From: JBDOQU01 sp039839375
Lineage (GTDB): Bacteria > Pseudomonadota > Alphaproteobacteria > DSM-16000 > Inquilinaceae
Length of the DNA: 64,000 nucleotides
Assembly (NCBI RefSeq): GCF_039839375.1
Contig: NZ_JBDOQU010000020.1
Location: 18,127-82,126, forward strand
Direction of reading: 5' to 3'
Shown: piece by piece, positions 17,941-26,073 of the stretch
Layout of the letters: the number at the start of each line of letters is the position of its first letter
How positions within the stretch are numbered: position 1 is the stretch's first letter
Notes under the pieces: generated by a model
The model's database searches: none
Seen by the model: only the letters and a program-made list of their open reading frames with translations
Told to the model about the DNA's origin: nothing
Translations under genes and position numbers: made by a program

Positions 17941-18900
17941 ATGCCTTTCACCATCAACCGGCCGTCCCTCATGGGCGGCGTGGCCGCTCTCGCCGTTCTG
18001 GGCTTCACGCTCCCCGCTTCGGCGCAGAACGCGGAGGCCTGCGAGACCGTCCGCTTCTCCGACGTCGGCTGGACTGACATCACGGCGACCACGGCCTTGG
18101 CCGGGACCGTCCTGGAAGGGCTGGGCTACACGGTGGAAAAGGAGATCCTTTCCGTCCCGGTCACCTATGTCAGCCTGGAGAATGAGGACATCGACGTCTT
18201 CCTGGGCAACTGGATGCCCACCATGGCGGCCGATGTCGGTCCCTATGTCGACGAAGGCACGGTCGAGGTCGTGCGGACGAACCTGGAAGGCGCGAAATAC
18301 ACGCTGGCCGTCCCGACCTATGTCCATGAGGCCGGCGTTACCGATTTCGCGGACCTGGACGCGCACCGCGACCAGTTCGGCGGCAAGATCTACGGGATCG
18401 AGCCGGGCAATGACGGCAACCGCCTGATCCAGGACATGATCGACCAGGACGCCTTCGGCCTCGGCGACTGGGAGATCGTGGAATCCAGCGAGCAGGGGAT
18501 GCTGAGCCAGGTCGACCGCGCCACGCGGCGCGACGAATGGGTGGTGTTCCTGGGCTGGGCGCCGCATCCGATGAACAACAAGTACGATATGGAATATCTC
18601 GCTGGCGGCGACGATTTCTTCGGCCCGGATTTCGGCGGAGCGACCGTCCTGACCAACGTCCGCGCCGGCTATATGGAGGAATGCCCGAACGTTGGTAAGC
18701 TGCTGGAGAATCTGGCGTTCGACCTGACCATGGAGAACACGGTCATGGGCCTGATCCTGGAAGACGGTATGGAGCCCGGCGCGGCCGCCGAGCAATATCT
18801 GACGGAGCATCCCGAGGTCCTGGAGCCCTGGCTGGAAGGCGTGACGACGCTCGACGGCGAGGAAGGGCTGCCGGCGGTTCGAAGCCATCTGGGGCTCTGA
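17941..18900 (+). CDS. choX: Choline/betaine ABC transporter periplasmic binding protein
   Basis: The 319-residue protein carries a signal peptide (about residues 1-29, ending LPASAQ). It then shows the OpuAC fold of choline and betaine binding proteins: ETVRFSDVGWTDITATTALA, LGNWMPTM near residue 98, and VFLGWAPHPMN near 200, where the aromatic residues of the quaternary-amine pocket are expected. The overall pattern is closer to the choline-specific ChoX than to ProX. It leads an operon with permease and ATPase genes and is divergent from betBA. A stable hairpin follows the gene and should raise its yield over the permease. Confidence 0.9.
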   Translation: MPFTINRPSLMGGVAALAVLGFTLPASAQNAEACETVRFSDVGWTDITATTALAGTVLEGLGYTVEKEILSVPVTYVSLENEDIDVFLGNWMPTMAADVGPYVDEGTVEVVRTNLEGAKYTLAVPTYVHEAGVTDFADLDAHRDQFGGKIYGIEPGNDGNRLIQDMIDQDAFGLGDWEIVESSEQGMLSQVDRATRRDEWVVFLGWAPHPMNNKYDMEYLAGGDDFFGPDFGGATVLTNVRAGYMEECPNVGKLLENLAFDLTMENTVMGLILEDGMEPGAAAEQYLTEHPEVLEPWLEGVTTLDGEEGLPAVRSHLGL

Positions 18901-18921
18901 TCCCGGCATGAAGATGGCGGG

Positions 18922-18951
18922 CGGCGGCCGGGCATCGTCCATCGGCCGCCG
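18922..18951 (+). terminator. Hairpin between binding-protein and permease genes
   Basis: A 9-bp perfect stem (18922-18930 with 18943-18951, CGGCGGCCG/CGGCCGCCG) has a 12-base loop and is followed by TTTCGCATTTCT. Such intercistronic hairpins after binding-protein genes act as partial terminators or RNA stabilisers. Confidence 0.75.
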
Positions 18952-18998
18952 TTTCGCATTTCTCCATCCTTTCTTCTCCACCTCCGGCGGCGCCTTCC

Positions 18999-19847
18999 AT
19001 GGAAAGTCTGACTGAGCTTCTCCAGACCAAGATCCCGATCGGCTCCTGGATCGAAACCGCGACCAACTACGTCACGGACAATTTCTATCAGGCCTTCGAC
19101 GCCATCTCCCTGGCGCTCGGCTTCTTCATCAACGGGCTGATCGATATCCTGCTGCTGCCGCCGCCGCTGGTCTTCATCCTGCTGCTGGCCGTCTTCGCTT
19201 ACGCCTTGCACCGAAGTTGGAAGCTGACCCTGGCGGTCGTGCTGGGGATGCTGCTGATCCTCAATCTGGGCTATTGGGAAGACACGATCGAAACCGTGGG
19301 GCTGGTGCTGTGCGCCACCATCCTCTGCCTCATCATCGGCATCCCGGTCGGCATCCTGGCTGCGCATCGGCAATGGCTCTACACCATCCTGCGGCCGATC
19401 CTCGACCTGATGCAGACGATCCCGCCCTTCGTTTACCTGATCCCGACCCTGATCCTGTTCGGGCTGGGCGCTGTGCCGGGATTGATCTCCACGGCCATCT
19501 TCGCCATCGCCGCGCCGATCCGGCTGACCTATCTGGGCATCCGGGGCGTGCCCAAGCCGCTGCTGGAGGCGGGGGAAGCGTTCGGGGCATCGCGCATGCA
19601 GCTTCTGTTCAAGGTGGAACTGCCCCACGCCCTGCCGACCATCATGGCCGGCGTTACCCAATGCATCATGCTGTCGCTCTCCATGGTCGTGATCGCGGCG
19701 CTGGTCGGGGCCGACGGGCTCGGCCGGCCGGTGGTGCGGGCGCTCAATACCGTCAATATCGCGCAAGGGTTCGAGGCGGGCTTGTGCATCGTCATACTGG
19801 CCATCGTGCTCGACCGGCTGGTGAAGCAGGTGGAGGTCACGCGCTGA
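18999..19847 (+). CDS. choW: Choline/betaine ABC transporter permease
   Basis: This 282-residue inner-membrane permease is of the ProW/OpuAB type. It has at least six hydrophobic segments, and the ABC permease EAA loop lies near residues 185-210 (KPLLEAGEAFGASRMQLLFKVELPHALP shortened here to EAGEAFGASRMQLLFKV). The N-terminal stretch before the first span includes TNYVTDNFYQAFDAIS, as in ChoW/ProW homologues. It is followed after 1 base by the ATPase gene. It imports choline or betaine in complex with ChoX and ChoV. Confidence 0.92.
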   Translation: MESLTELLQTKIPIGSWIETATNYVTDNFYQAFDAISLALGFFINGLIDILLLPPPLVFILLLAVFAYALHRSWKLTLAVVLGMLLILNLGYWEDTIETVGLVLCATILCLIIGIPVGILAAHRQWLYTILRPILDLMQTIPPFVYLIPTLILFGLGAVPGLISTAIFAIAAPIRLTYLGIRGVPKPLLEAGEAFGASRMQLLFKVELPHALPTIMAGVTQCIMLSLSMVVIAALVGADGLGRPVVRALNTVNIAQGFEAGLCIVILAIVLDRLVKQVEVTR

Positions 19848-19848
19848 C

Positions 19849-21036
19849 ATGACAGACAACACCATCGTCCGCTTCGACCATGTCGACGTCGTCTTCGGCC
19901 CGTCGCCATCCGATGCCACCACCATGCTGGACCAGGGGAAAGGCCGGTCTGAGATCCTGTCGGAAACCGGCAACACCGTCGCCGTCCACGACGCCAACCT
20001 TGACATCCGGGATGGGGAGTTGTGCGTGCTGATGGGGCTGTCCGGATCAGGAAAGTCCTCGCTTCTGCGCTGCGTCAACGGCCTCAACCCGATCACCCGC
20101 GGCGGCCTGACCGTCCGGCAGGAGGACGGGCGGGAGGTCGACGTCGCCACCTGTGGCGCGGGCGCGCTGCGCCGCCTGCGCTCCACCCGTGTCTCCATGG
20201 TCTTCCAGCAGTTCGCGCTGATGCCCTGGCGGACGATCCGCGACAATGTCGCGCTGGGGCTGGAACTGCGCGGCGTCTCCAAGGCTGAACGGCGGGAGAC
20301 GGTGGACCGGATGCTGTCGCTCGTCCAGCTCGAACCCTGGTCCGACAAATATCCCCGCGAGCTTTCGGGCGGCATGCAGCAGCGCGTCGGGCTGGCCCGC
20401 GCCTTCGCGACGGATGCCGATATCCTGCTGATGGACGAGCCGTTCTCCGCGCTCGATCCGCTGATCCGCGGCCATCTCCAGGATGAGCTGCTGGACCTCC
20501 AGCAATCGCTGAAGAAGACCATCATCTTCGTCAGCCACGATCTGGACGAGGCGCTGAAGCTGGGCAACCGGATCGCGATCATGGAATCCGGCCAGATCGT
20601 CCAGGTGGGCACGCCGCAGGACATCGTGCTGAACCCGGCGAATGACTATGTCGAGAATTTCGTCGCCAACGTGAACCCGCTGAACGTCCTGCGCGGCGGA
20701 ACGCTCATGAAGCCGCTGGCGGCGCTGGAGCGCGACGGCGACTGGATCGTGCTGGATGCCGCGACCGGCGTCCGGTGCCGGCTGGACGAGGTCGACATGC
20801 CCGTCGCCATCCGCGACGGCGATGGTGATGGGGGCGGCGAACGCCCGATCGTCCGGGGCGGGGAGGGGGCGGAAGCCGGCGCGGTCTGCGCGGAGCCGGT
20901 GGACCTGCCCATGCGCGTCGCCGTGGAGCGGGTCCACGACACCCGCCGGCCGGTCATCCTGCTGGACGGCGACGGCCGCATGGTCGGGATCATCGCGGGG
21001 GAGCAGATCGTGGAAGGCCTTCTCCGCCACGGATGA
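19849..21036 (+). CDS. choV: Choline/betaine ABC transporter ATP-binding protein
   Basis: This 395-residue ATPase is of the ProV/OpuAA type. It has the Walker A loop in GLSGSGKSSLLR near residue 65, the Q-loop VFQQFALMPWRT, the signature LSGGMQQRVGLARA near 168, Walker B in ILLMDEPFSALDPL near 190, and the H-loop FVSHDLDEA. The C-terminal 110 residues form a degenerate regulatory region in place of two clear CBS domains. An acidic, glycine-rich insert (DGDGDGGGERPIVRGGE) lies near residue 325. It closes the choXWV operon. Confidence 0.93.
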   Translation: MTDNTIVRFDHVDVVFGPSPSDATTMLDQGKGRSEILSETGNTVAVHDANLDIRDGELCVLMGLSGSGKSSLLRCVNGLNPITRGGLTVRQEDGREVDVATCGAGALRRLRSTRVSMVFQQFALMPWRTIRDNVALGLELRGVSKAERRETVDRMLSLVQLEPWSDKYPRELSGGMQQRVGLARAFATDADILLMDEPFSALDPLIRGHLQDELLDLQQSLKKTIIFVSHDLDEALKLGNRIAIMESGQIVQVGTPQDIVLNPANDYVENFVANVNPLNVLRGGTLMKPLAALERDGDWIVLDAATGVRCRLDEVDMPVAIRDGDGDGGGERPIVRGGEGAEAGAVCAEPVDLPMRVAVERVHDTRRPVILLDGDGRMVGIIAGEQIVEGLLRHG

Positions 21037-21071
21037 TTGGCGATCACCGCCGGCCGCACCATCTTTGATCC

Positions 21072-21422
21072 ATGGATCGACGGATCGTCCTGGCCCTGGC
21101 GGCCCTCCTGCTGGCCGCGCCGTTCCCCTCCGCCAAGGCGGAGGAGGAAAGCGTCCTCGCGCCCTATCGCTACCGCAACACCACGGTCAGGGAGGCGGTG
21201 CAGACGCCGGGAACCCTCGAAAGGCTGGGCGCGCAGCAGTACCGGCTGCGGCTGGAAGGGCAGGTCCAGCGGCTGGACCACGACCGCGCACGGGGTCGTC
21301 TGGCGCCGGAGGACCGGCGGGATTTGCTTGACAGCCGGGCGGAAAGCGACCGGATGGACCGGCTGCTGGCCCCTCGCCGGGACGAACGCTACCTGCTGCC
21401 GGGGGTTGGTTCCACGCGCTGA
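21072..21422 (+). CDS. Small exported protein of unknown function
   Basis: The 116-residue protein starts with a signal peptide (residues 1-23, ending SAKA). The mature part is highly charged and probably helical (LRLEGQVQRLDHDRARGRLA, DRRDLLDSRAESDRMDRLL). It ends RDERYLLPGVGSTR. I do not recognise the family. The last 70 bases of the gene recur, decayed, at 23281-23352 on the far side of the vapB-bioY-bioR segment, so this gene marks an insertion boundary. It lies 35 bases after choV and may be co-transcribed with it. Confidence 0.6.
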   Translation: MDRRIVLALAALLLAAPFPSAKAEEESVLAPYRYRNTTVREAVQTPGTLERLGAQQYRLRLEGQVQRLDHDRARGRLAPEDRRDLLDSRAESDRMDRLLAPRRDERYLLPGVGSTR

Positions 21423-21449
21423 CGGCGCATCGAAACCGGCACCGCGCTT

Positions 21450-21491
21450 TCACCTCGCGGCGATGACAGCCGACGAGTCCACGACCATCAT
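21450..21491 (-). pseudogene. vapC: Truncated vapC toxin gene (13 codons)
   Basis: Directly overlapping the vapB stop, the minus strand reads MMVVDSSAVIAAR and then a stop. MVVDSSAVIAA is exactly how PIN-domain toxins begin, with the first catalytic Asp present. The remaining ~120 codons are missing. The break lies where the sequence joins the 3' flank of the small exported protein gene, so the toxin was cut by a rearrangement, not by a point mutation. Confidence 0.82.
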
Positions 21492-21739
21492 GGTGCGTTC
21501 AGATCATCCGCGATTTCCTGCGGGGAACGGGGGTCGAGGACCGGACGGGCGGCGACCTTCCGTCCGAAGGCCAGCATTTCAGCGGCTGTCATCCTGCGCT
21601 TGGCCGGCGGCTCGTCGGTGACGCCGAGCGCCTTCGCTTCGCGCTCGATCACGGAGCGGATCAGATCTTCGGGCTTTCGGCCTAGGCGAGCCGCAACCCT
21701 GCGGGCGAACTGTTCGGTATCGTGCGTGAGCTGCAACAT
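21488..21739 (-). CDS. vapB: VapB-type antitoxin, partner toxin truncated
   Basis: The 83-residue protein begins MLQLTHDTEQFARRVAARLG and continues RKPEDLIRSVIEREAKALGV, a typical VapB (PSK-type transcription factor) antitoxin. Its C-terminal half (RRMTAAEMLAFGRKVAARPV) would contact the toxin. The stop codon overlaps two ATGs of the downstream vapC remnant. With the toxin cut to 13 codons the pair cannot function as a toxin-antitoxin system, though the antitoxin could still bind DNA or neutralise related toxins. Confidence 0.82.
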   Translation of the reverse strand: MLQLTHDTEQFARRVAARLGRKPEDLIRSVIEREAKALGVTDEPPAKRRMTAAEMLAFGRKVAARPVLDPRSPQEIADDLNAP

Positions 21740-21880
21740 GGTCTTTCTCTCCGAAGTCGTTGAACTGTAGCATGTTGCGAGAAGAGGAAAAAAACGACGG
21801 CCTCGGGAGCAAGCGGCCCTGTAGCCTTTGCCGGCATAGGTCAGCAGGGCAAAGCAGATAATGCGGCCGAAGCCGGATCG

Positions 21881-22471
21881 TCATCCGGCCAGCCGCCTCC
21901 CGCCGCAGGTTAGCGCCTTGAGGGTTGCCGCTCCAAGAGCGGACTTGAGAACAGCGCCGACAAGGAAGGGCGTCACGCCATGCATGATTGCCTGTTCCAG
22001 CCCGATAGTGGCAGCCAGCCATGCCGCGCCGAATGCAAGGCAAATCACGTTGCCAAGGAGCATGTTGACGAAGGCGAGGCCCACCCGGTTGCCGTTCCAG
22101 CCCCGTTCGGCCAGCCATCCGACGAGCACCCCGGCGATAGGGAACGCAAAGAGATAGCCGGCGGTCGGTCCGACAAAATGATGTGCGCCGGCAGCGCCGC
22201 CGGAGAGTACCGGCATTCCCAGCGCGCCCTGTATGAGCCAAGCGGTAATCGTGATGCCGCCGAGCCGCCAACCATAAAGCGCTCCGACCAGCATCACGGC
22301 GAACGTCTGCATGGTAATCGGCACCGGAACCATCGGGACGGAGATGTATGAGGAGGCGGTCAGGAACAATGTGCCGAGAATGACGGCGCCCGCCCGCCAC
22401 GCCAGGGGGCGGCTTTCCAGATCGAGAAGGCGACGGGCAGGTTTGACGGTCGGCGTGGTTGCATTGCTCAT
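21881..22471 (-). CDS. bioY: Biotin transporter BioY
   Basis: BioY is the substrate-binding membrane component of the biotin ECF transporter. The 196-residue protein has about six hydrophobic segments. It shows ISVPMVPVPITMQTFAVMLVG near residue 45 and YLFAFPIAGVLVGWLAERGW near 105, which are strong BioY features. No bioM or bioN genes are adjacent; many BioY proteins work alone or with a shared ECF module. A BioR box lies 18 bases before the start, and the regulator gene is immediately upstream on the same strand. Confidence 0.93.
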   Translation of the reverse strand: MSNATTPTVKPARRLLDLESRPLAWRAGAVILGTLFLTASSYISVPMVPVPITMQTFAVMLVGALYGWRLGGITITAWLIQGALGMPVLSGGAAGAHHFVGPTAGYLFAFPIAGVLVGWLAERGWNGNRVGLAFVNMLLGNVICLAFGAAWLAATIGLEQAIMHGVTPFLVGAVLKSALGAATLKALTCGGRRLAG

Positions 22472-22489
22472 CTGGATTCCTTGCGTGAA

Positions 22490-22499
22490 TTATAGATAA
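22490..22499. promoter_or_regulatory. BioR operator upstream of bioY
   Basis: TTATAGATAA at 22490-22499 matches the established BioR recognition sequence TTATMKATAA of alphaproteobacteria. It sits 18 bases before the bioY start, a suitable position for repression. Confidence 0.88.
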
Positions 22500-22558
22500 T
22501 TTTCCAATCTATCGCTAAAAAAATCCATAGAACCACACAGATGACAAGGGCTCTTGGA

Positions 22559-23215
22559 TCAACGTCGAGACGATGCCAGCGCCGGTCGGGCTTTTCTGGG
22601 CGTTTGGCCGATCCATTGCACATGTCTGGCGAGCAGCGAGACGGCGCTATCGACCTGACCGGCGCGTAGCGCGGTGAGAATCGTGCGATGGTCGCGGTCG
22701 GTTGGCGCTTCCCATTCCGCCCGCCAGCCTGAAAACAGAAAGCGCGCACTCGCGGTGTGCAGATCGTCAATGGACCTGAGCAAGCGCGGCATGGCGCAGG
22801 GCGTCAGGATGAGCCGATGGAAACGGCGATTTGCTCCTTCCCAGGTTTCCACGTCACCGGCTCTATCCCCTGCGCTCGTGGCGTCCTCGGCCTCATCGAG
22901 AATGGCTTTGGTCAAATGCGGCGCGGCGTTGCGTAGCGCCAGGACTTCGAGCGCGGCACGCATCTCGGCCACTTCCCGGACTTCCTCCATGCTGAAGCCG
23001 GCGACTCTCACGCCCCGACGCGGCTCGCTGACCACAAGCCCTTGCGCTTCCAGCCGTCGGAAGGCCTCCCGTACCGGCACATGGCTTGCTCCGAATTCCT
23101 CGGCAATGTGATCCTGGCGCAGCTTCGAGCCGGCCTCGATTGCACCGGAAACGATGCGGTCCGCCAATGTCCGGCTGATCCGCGAGGCGATGGTATCTGA
23201 TTTGGCAGTCGTCAT
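22559..23215 (-). CDS. bioR: GntR-family biotin regulator BioR
   Basis: The 218-residue protein is of the FadR/FCD subgroup of GntR. A winged helix domain (residues about 10-75, with ISRTLADRIVSGAIEAGSKL and EEFGASHVPVREAFRRLEAQ) is followed by an FCD ligand domain (about 85-205, with RRFHRLI and HRTILTALRAGQVD). BioR represses biotin synthesis and uptake genes in alphaproteobacteria. The assignment rests on the two TTATAGATAA boxes, one before bioY and one directly before this gene, which also implies autorepression. Confidence 0.9.
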   Translation of the reverse strand: MTTAKSDTIASRISRTLADRIVSGAIEAGSKLRQDHIAEEFGASHVPVREAFRRLEAQGLVVSEPRRGVRVAGFSMEEVREVAEMRAALEVLALRNAAPHLTKAILDEAEDATSAGDRAGDVETWEGANRRFHRLILTPCAMPRLLRSIDDLHTASARFLFSGWRAEWEAPTDRDHRTILTALRAGQVDSAVSLLARHVQWIGQTPRKARPALASSRR

Positions 23216-23218
23216 ATT

Positions 23219-23228
23219 TTATAGATAA
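23219..23228. promoter_or_regulatory. BioR operator directly upstream of bioR
   Basis: TTATAGATAA at 23219-23228 ends 4 bases before the bioR start codon (ATG at 23215, minus strand), where it would overlap the ribosome binding site and transcription start region. It supports autorepression. Confidence 0.87.
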
Positions 23229-23280
23229 TTCGAACTTGCCGGCTGGTCGAGCGGCACATGAGGCGTATCGGAGAAGCCAT

Positions 23281-23352
23281 CGCCACGGACCGGCTGCTGG
23301 CCGCCGCTCCAATGAACGCTACCTGCTGCCGGGCCTCGACCCCACCCGCTGA
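23281..23352 (+). pseudogene. Decayed second copy of the 3' end of the small exported protein gene
   Basis: This stretch matches 21351-21427 in order: ACCGGCTGCTGGCC, then GAACGCTACCTGCTGCCGGG (20 identical bases), then CCACnCGCTGACGGCG. One-base gaps put it out of frame. Read with the gap corrected it would end NERYLLPGLDPTR, against DERYLLPGVGSTR in the intact gene. It overlaps the end of the convergent DUF1289 gene. The two copies flank the vapB-bioY-bioR segment as imperfect direct repeats. Confidence 0.75.
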
Positions 23353-23561
23353 CGGCGGCGCGGTCTGGCGTCCGCCTCGCTGGTCTGGCCGCGCGCCCGC
23401 CGCCTTTCCCGCAGCCGATGGACGATTGCCAGCAGCTCTTCCTCGCTCGCCGTCGGCCAGGCCGCGATCTCCTCGACCGTACGCAGGCATCCGTCGCAGA
23501 GGCCGGTCGCAGGGTCCATCCGGCAGACGCCGATGCAGGGGGAGGCGAGCGGAAAGGTCAT
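23319..23561 (-). CDS. DUF1289 small cysteine-rich protein
   Basis: The 80-residue protein begins MTFPLASPCIGVCRMDPATG and continues LCDGCLRTVEEIAAW, the conserved four-cysteine DUF1289 signature (CxxxC...CxxC), likely a metal or iron-sulfur site. Its function is unknown. The start is ATG 23561; a longer frame upstream is not supported. The tail after about residue 58 (arginine-rich, RQRVGSRPGSR) overlaps the decayed copy on the other strand and may have been altered by the rearrangement. Confidence 0.82.
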   Translation of the reverse strand: MTFPLASPCIGVCRMDPATGLCDGCLRTVEEIAAWPTASEEELLAIVHRLRERRRARGQTSEADARPRRRQRVGSRPGSR

Positions 23562-23733
23562 GGGCGCGGAGGATAGCGCCGGAAATCTCGGAGGGCGACC
23601 CCTCTGGGCGACGAAAATCCAAGCCGTTCCAAGGGCATGTCGTCTGACAAACAATCCGTGTCGCAAACCTGCTTGTCCCCGACGGGGCGCGGGTCGATAG
23701 AGTCGTTTCATTCGCGTGCGGGAGGATCGGGCG

Positions 23734-25293
23734 ATGACCGTTTCCGTGGAACAGAGTGTCGACCACCGGTCCCGGCGGGGCCGGGGCGGAGCGGAGGCGC
23801 GCCGCGCCTCCAGGCGGGGCGGGCCGATCCACCAGATGCGCTGCATAGAGCGCAAGATCTCCGTCTATGAGGCGCTGACGCCCGAAGGGCTGGAGATCAT
23901 CGAATATAATGCGGAGACGGTGCTGGAAGAGATCGGCATCGACTTCAAGGACGATCCGGAGACGCTGGCCCTGTGGAAGGACGCCGGCGCCGACGTTCAG
24001 GGGCAACGCGTCCGCTTTCCGCGCGGCCTCGTCCGCGGCCTGCTCGCGACCGCTCCTCGCGGCTTCGTCCAGCATGCCCGCAATCCCGACCGCAGCGTCA
24101 CCGTCGGCAGCAACCACACCATCTTCGCGCCCGTCTACGGCCCGCCCTTCATCCGCACGCTGGACGAGGGTCGGCGCTACGCGACGATCGAGGATTTCCG
24201 GAATTTCGTGAAGCTGGCCTACATGACGCCGGTGATGCACCATTCCGGCGGCACGGTCTGCGAACCCGTCGATCTGCCGGTGAACAAACGGCACCTCGAT
24301 ATGGTGGCGGCCCATATCCGCTTTTCCGACAAGCCCTTCATGGGATCGGTCACCGCGCCGGAACGCGCGGCCGACACGGTGGAGATGGCGCGCATCCTGT
24401 TCGGCGCGGATTTCGTGGACCAGAACTGCGTCCTGATCAGCCTGATCAACGCCAACTCTCCCATGGTCTGGGATTCGGTGATGCTGGGCGCGCTCAAGAC
24501 CTATGCCCGCGCCAACCAGGCCTGCATCGTCACGCCCTTCATCCTGGCCGGGGCGATGGCTCCGGTAACGGCGGCGGGGGTCCTGACCCAGACGCTGGCC
24601 GAAGCGATGACCGGCATGGCGCTGACCCAACTCGTCCGGCCGGGCGCGCCGGTCGTCTTCGGGTCCTTCGCGTCCTCCATCTCCATGCAGTCGGGCGCGC
24701 CGACCTTCGGCACGCCGGAGCCGGCACTGGTGCTTTATGGCGCAGCGCAGCTCGCCCGGCGGCTCGGCGTTCCGTTCCGCTCCGGCGGCTCGCTCTGCGC
24801 GTCCAAGGTTCCGGACGCCCAGGCCGCCTACGAAAGCGCGCAGACCCTGCTGCCGACCATGCTCGGCGGCGTCAATTTCGTGCTGCATTCGGCCGGCTGG
24901 CTCGAAGGCGGGCTCGTCAGCTCCTATGAGAAATTCATACTCGATTCAGACCAGCTCGGCATGATGCAGGTCATGGCCGAAGGCATCGACATGTCTGAGA
25001 ACGGGCAGGCTCTCTCGGCGATCCGTGAGGTCGGGCCAGGCAGCCACTATCTCGGCTGCGCCCACACCCAGGCGAATTTCGAAAGCGCCTTCTACCGCTC
25101 GCCCGTCGCCGACAACAATTCGTTCGAGCAGTGGCTGGCGGAAGGGGAGCAGGACGCCGCCCAGCGCGCCAACGGCCTGTGGAAGAAGAAGCTGGCTGAA
25201 TATGAAGCGCCGCCCCTCGATCCGGCGGTGGACGAGGCGCTGGAGGCCTTCATGGCGGAGAAGAAATCCTCCATGCCCGACGCGTTCGTATGA
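23734..25293 (+). CDS. MttB-family quaternary/tertiary amine:corrinoid methyltransferase (no pyrrolysine)
   Basis: The 519-residue TIM-barrel protein of the trimethylamine methyltransferase superfamily should transfer a methyl group from a methylated amine to a corrinoid protein. Family marks are RFPRGLVRGLLATAPRGF, THHSGG-like MHHSGGTVCEPVDLP near residue 172, LINANSPMVWD near 240 and YLGCAHTQANFE near 435. There is no in-frame amber codon, so it belongs with non-Pyl MttB homologues. Characterised members of that group act on glycine betaine, proline betaine, carnitine or butyrobetaine. The ATG at 23734 follows GGAGG by 8 bases. The first 40 residues are basic and unusual. The next gene encodes the cognate corrinoid protein. 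Confidence 0.92.
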   Translation: MTVSVEQSVDHRSRRGRGGAEARRASRRGGPIHQMRCIERKISVYEALTPEGLEIIEYNAETVLEEIGIDFKDDPETLALWKDAGADVQGQRVRFPRGLVRGLLATAPRGFVQHARNPDRSVTVGSNHTIFAPVYGPPFIRTLDEGRRYATIEDFRNFVKLAYMTPVMHHSGGTVCEPVDLPVNKRHLDMVAAHIRFSDKPFMGSVTAPERAADTVEMARILFGADFVDQNCVLISLINANSPMVWDSVMLGALKTYARANQACIVTPFILAGAMAPVTAAGVLTQTLAEAMTGMALTQLVRPGAPVVFGSFASSISMQSGAPTFGTPEPALVLYGAAQLARRLGVPFRSGGSLCASKVPDAQAAYESAQTLLPTMLGGVNFVLHSAGWLEGGLVSSYEKFILDSDQLGMMQVMAEGIDMSENGQALSAIREVGPGSHYLGCAHTQANFESAFYRSPVADNNSFEQWLAEGEQDAAQRANGLWKKKLAEYEAPPLDPAVDEALEAFMAEKKSSMPDAFV

Positions 25294-25356
25294 TGGTCAA
25301 CCGGCCCTTCCGCCCTCGGTGACGGCGGGGCCCTCAGCAGCGAGAGATATCAGACC

Positions 25357-26064
25357 ATGGCCGATCAGGAAGATTTGGATCTCAACTCCCTCCCCGACGA
25401 CGAGCTTGTCGAGCAGATGTGGGACGATCTCTATGACGGGCTGAAGGATGAGGTCGTGGAGGGGGTGAACATCCTCCTCGGCCGCGGCTGGGCGCCCTAT
25501 GACGTGCTGACCAAGGCGCTGGTCGAAGGCATGCGGATCGTCGGCGTCGATTTCCGCGACGGCATCCTGTTCGTGCCGGAGGTGCTGCTGTCGGCCAATT
25601 CGATGAAGGCCGGAATGCACATCCTTCGCCCGCTGCTGGCGGAGACCGGCGCGCCGAAGCAGGGCAAGATGGTCATCGGTACGGTCAAGGGCGACATTCA
25701 CGACATCGGCAAGAACCTCGTCTCCATGATGATGGAGGGAGCGGGCTTCGAGGTCATCGACATCGGCATCAACAATGCGGTGGAGAAGTACCTGGAGGCG
25801 CTGGAGGAGCACAAGCCCGACATCCTCGGCATGTCGGCGCTGCTGACCACCACCATGCCCTACATGAAGGTGGTCATCGACACGCTGAAGGAGAAAGGGC
25901 TGCGGGACGATTTCATCGTCATGGTCGGCGGCGCGCCGCTGAACGAGGAATTCGCCCGACAGGTCGGGGCCGACGCCTATTGCCGCGACGCGGCGGTGGC
26001 GGTGGAGACGGCGAAGGACCTCATCAAGCGCAAGCACAACCAGTTCGCTGGCGCGACCGGATAG
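25357..26064 (+). CDS. Corrinoid (B12-binding) methyl carrier protein
   Basis: The 235-residue protein has the two-part corrinoid protein layout: an N-terminal helical cap domain (residues about 15-95, WDDLYDGLKDEVVEGVNILL and VPEVLLSANSMKAGMHIL), then a Rossmann-like B12 domain (about 105-225). The cobalt-ligating His lies in GDIHDIGKNLVSMMM (DxHxxG). GMSALLTTTM and MVGGAPLNEEFA complete the B12 site. It carries the methyl group between the upstream MttB-type enzyme and the downstream folate methyltransferase. It lies 63 bases after the mttB-type gene. Confidence 0.95.
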   Translation: MADQEDLDLNSLPDDELVEQMWDDLYDGLKDEVVEGVNILLGRGWAPYDVLTKALVEGMRIVGVDFRDGILFVPEVLLSANSMKAGMHILRPLLAETGAPKQGKMVIGTVKGDIHDIGKNLVSMMMEGAGFEVIDIGINNAVEKYLEALEEHKPDILGMSALLTTTMPYMKVVIDTLKEKGLRDDFIVMVGGAPLNEEFARQVGADAYCRDAAVAVETAKDLIKRKHNQFAGATG

Positions 26065-26073
26065 GCGGCGGTG

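Noticed and set aside
23562..23733. A cobalamin riboswitch before the corrinoid operon
   Set aside because: I looked for a B12-box-like conserved core and long paired structure and found neither in the 172 bases available.
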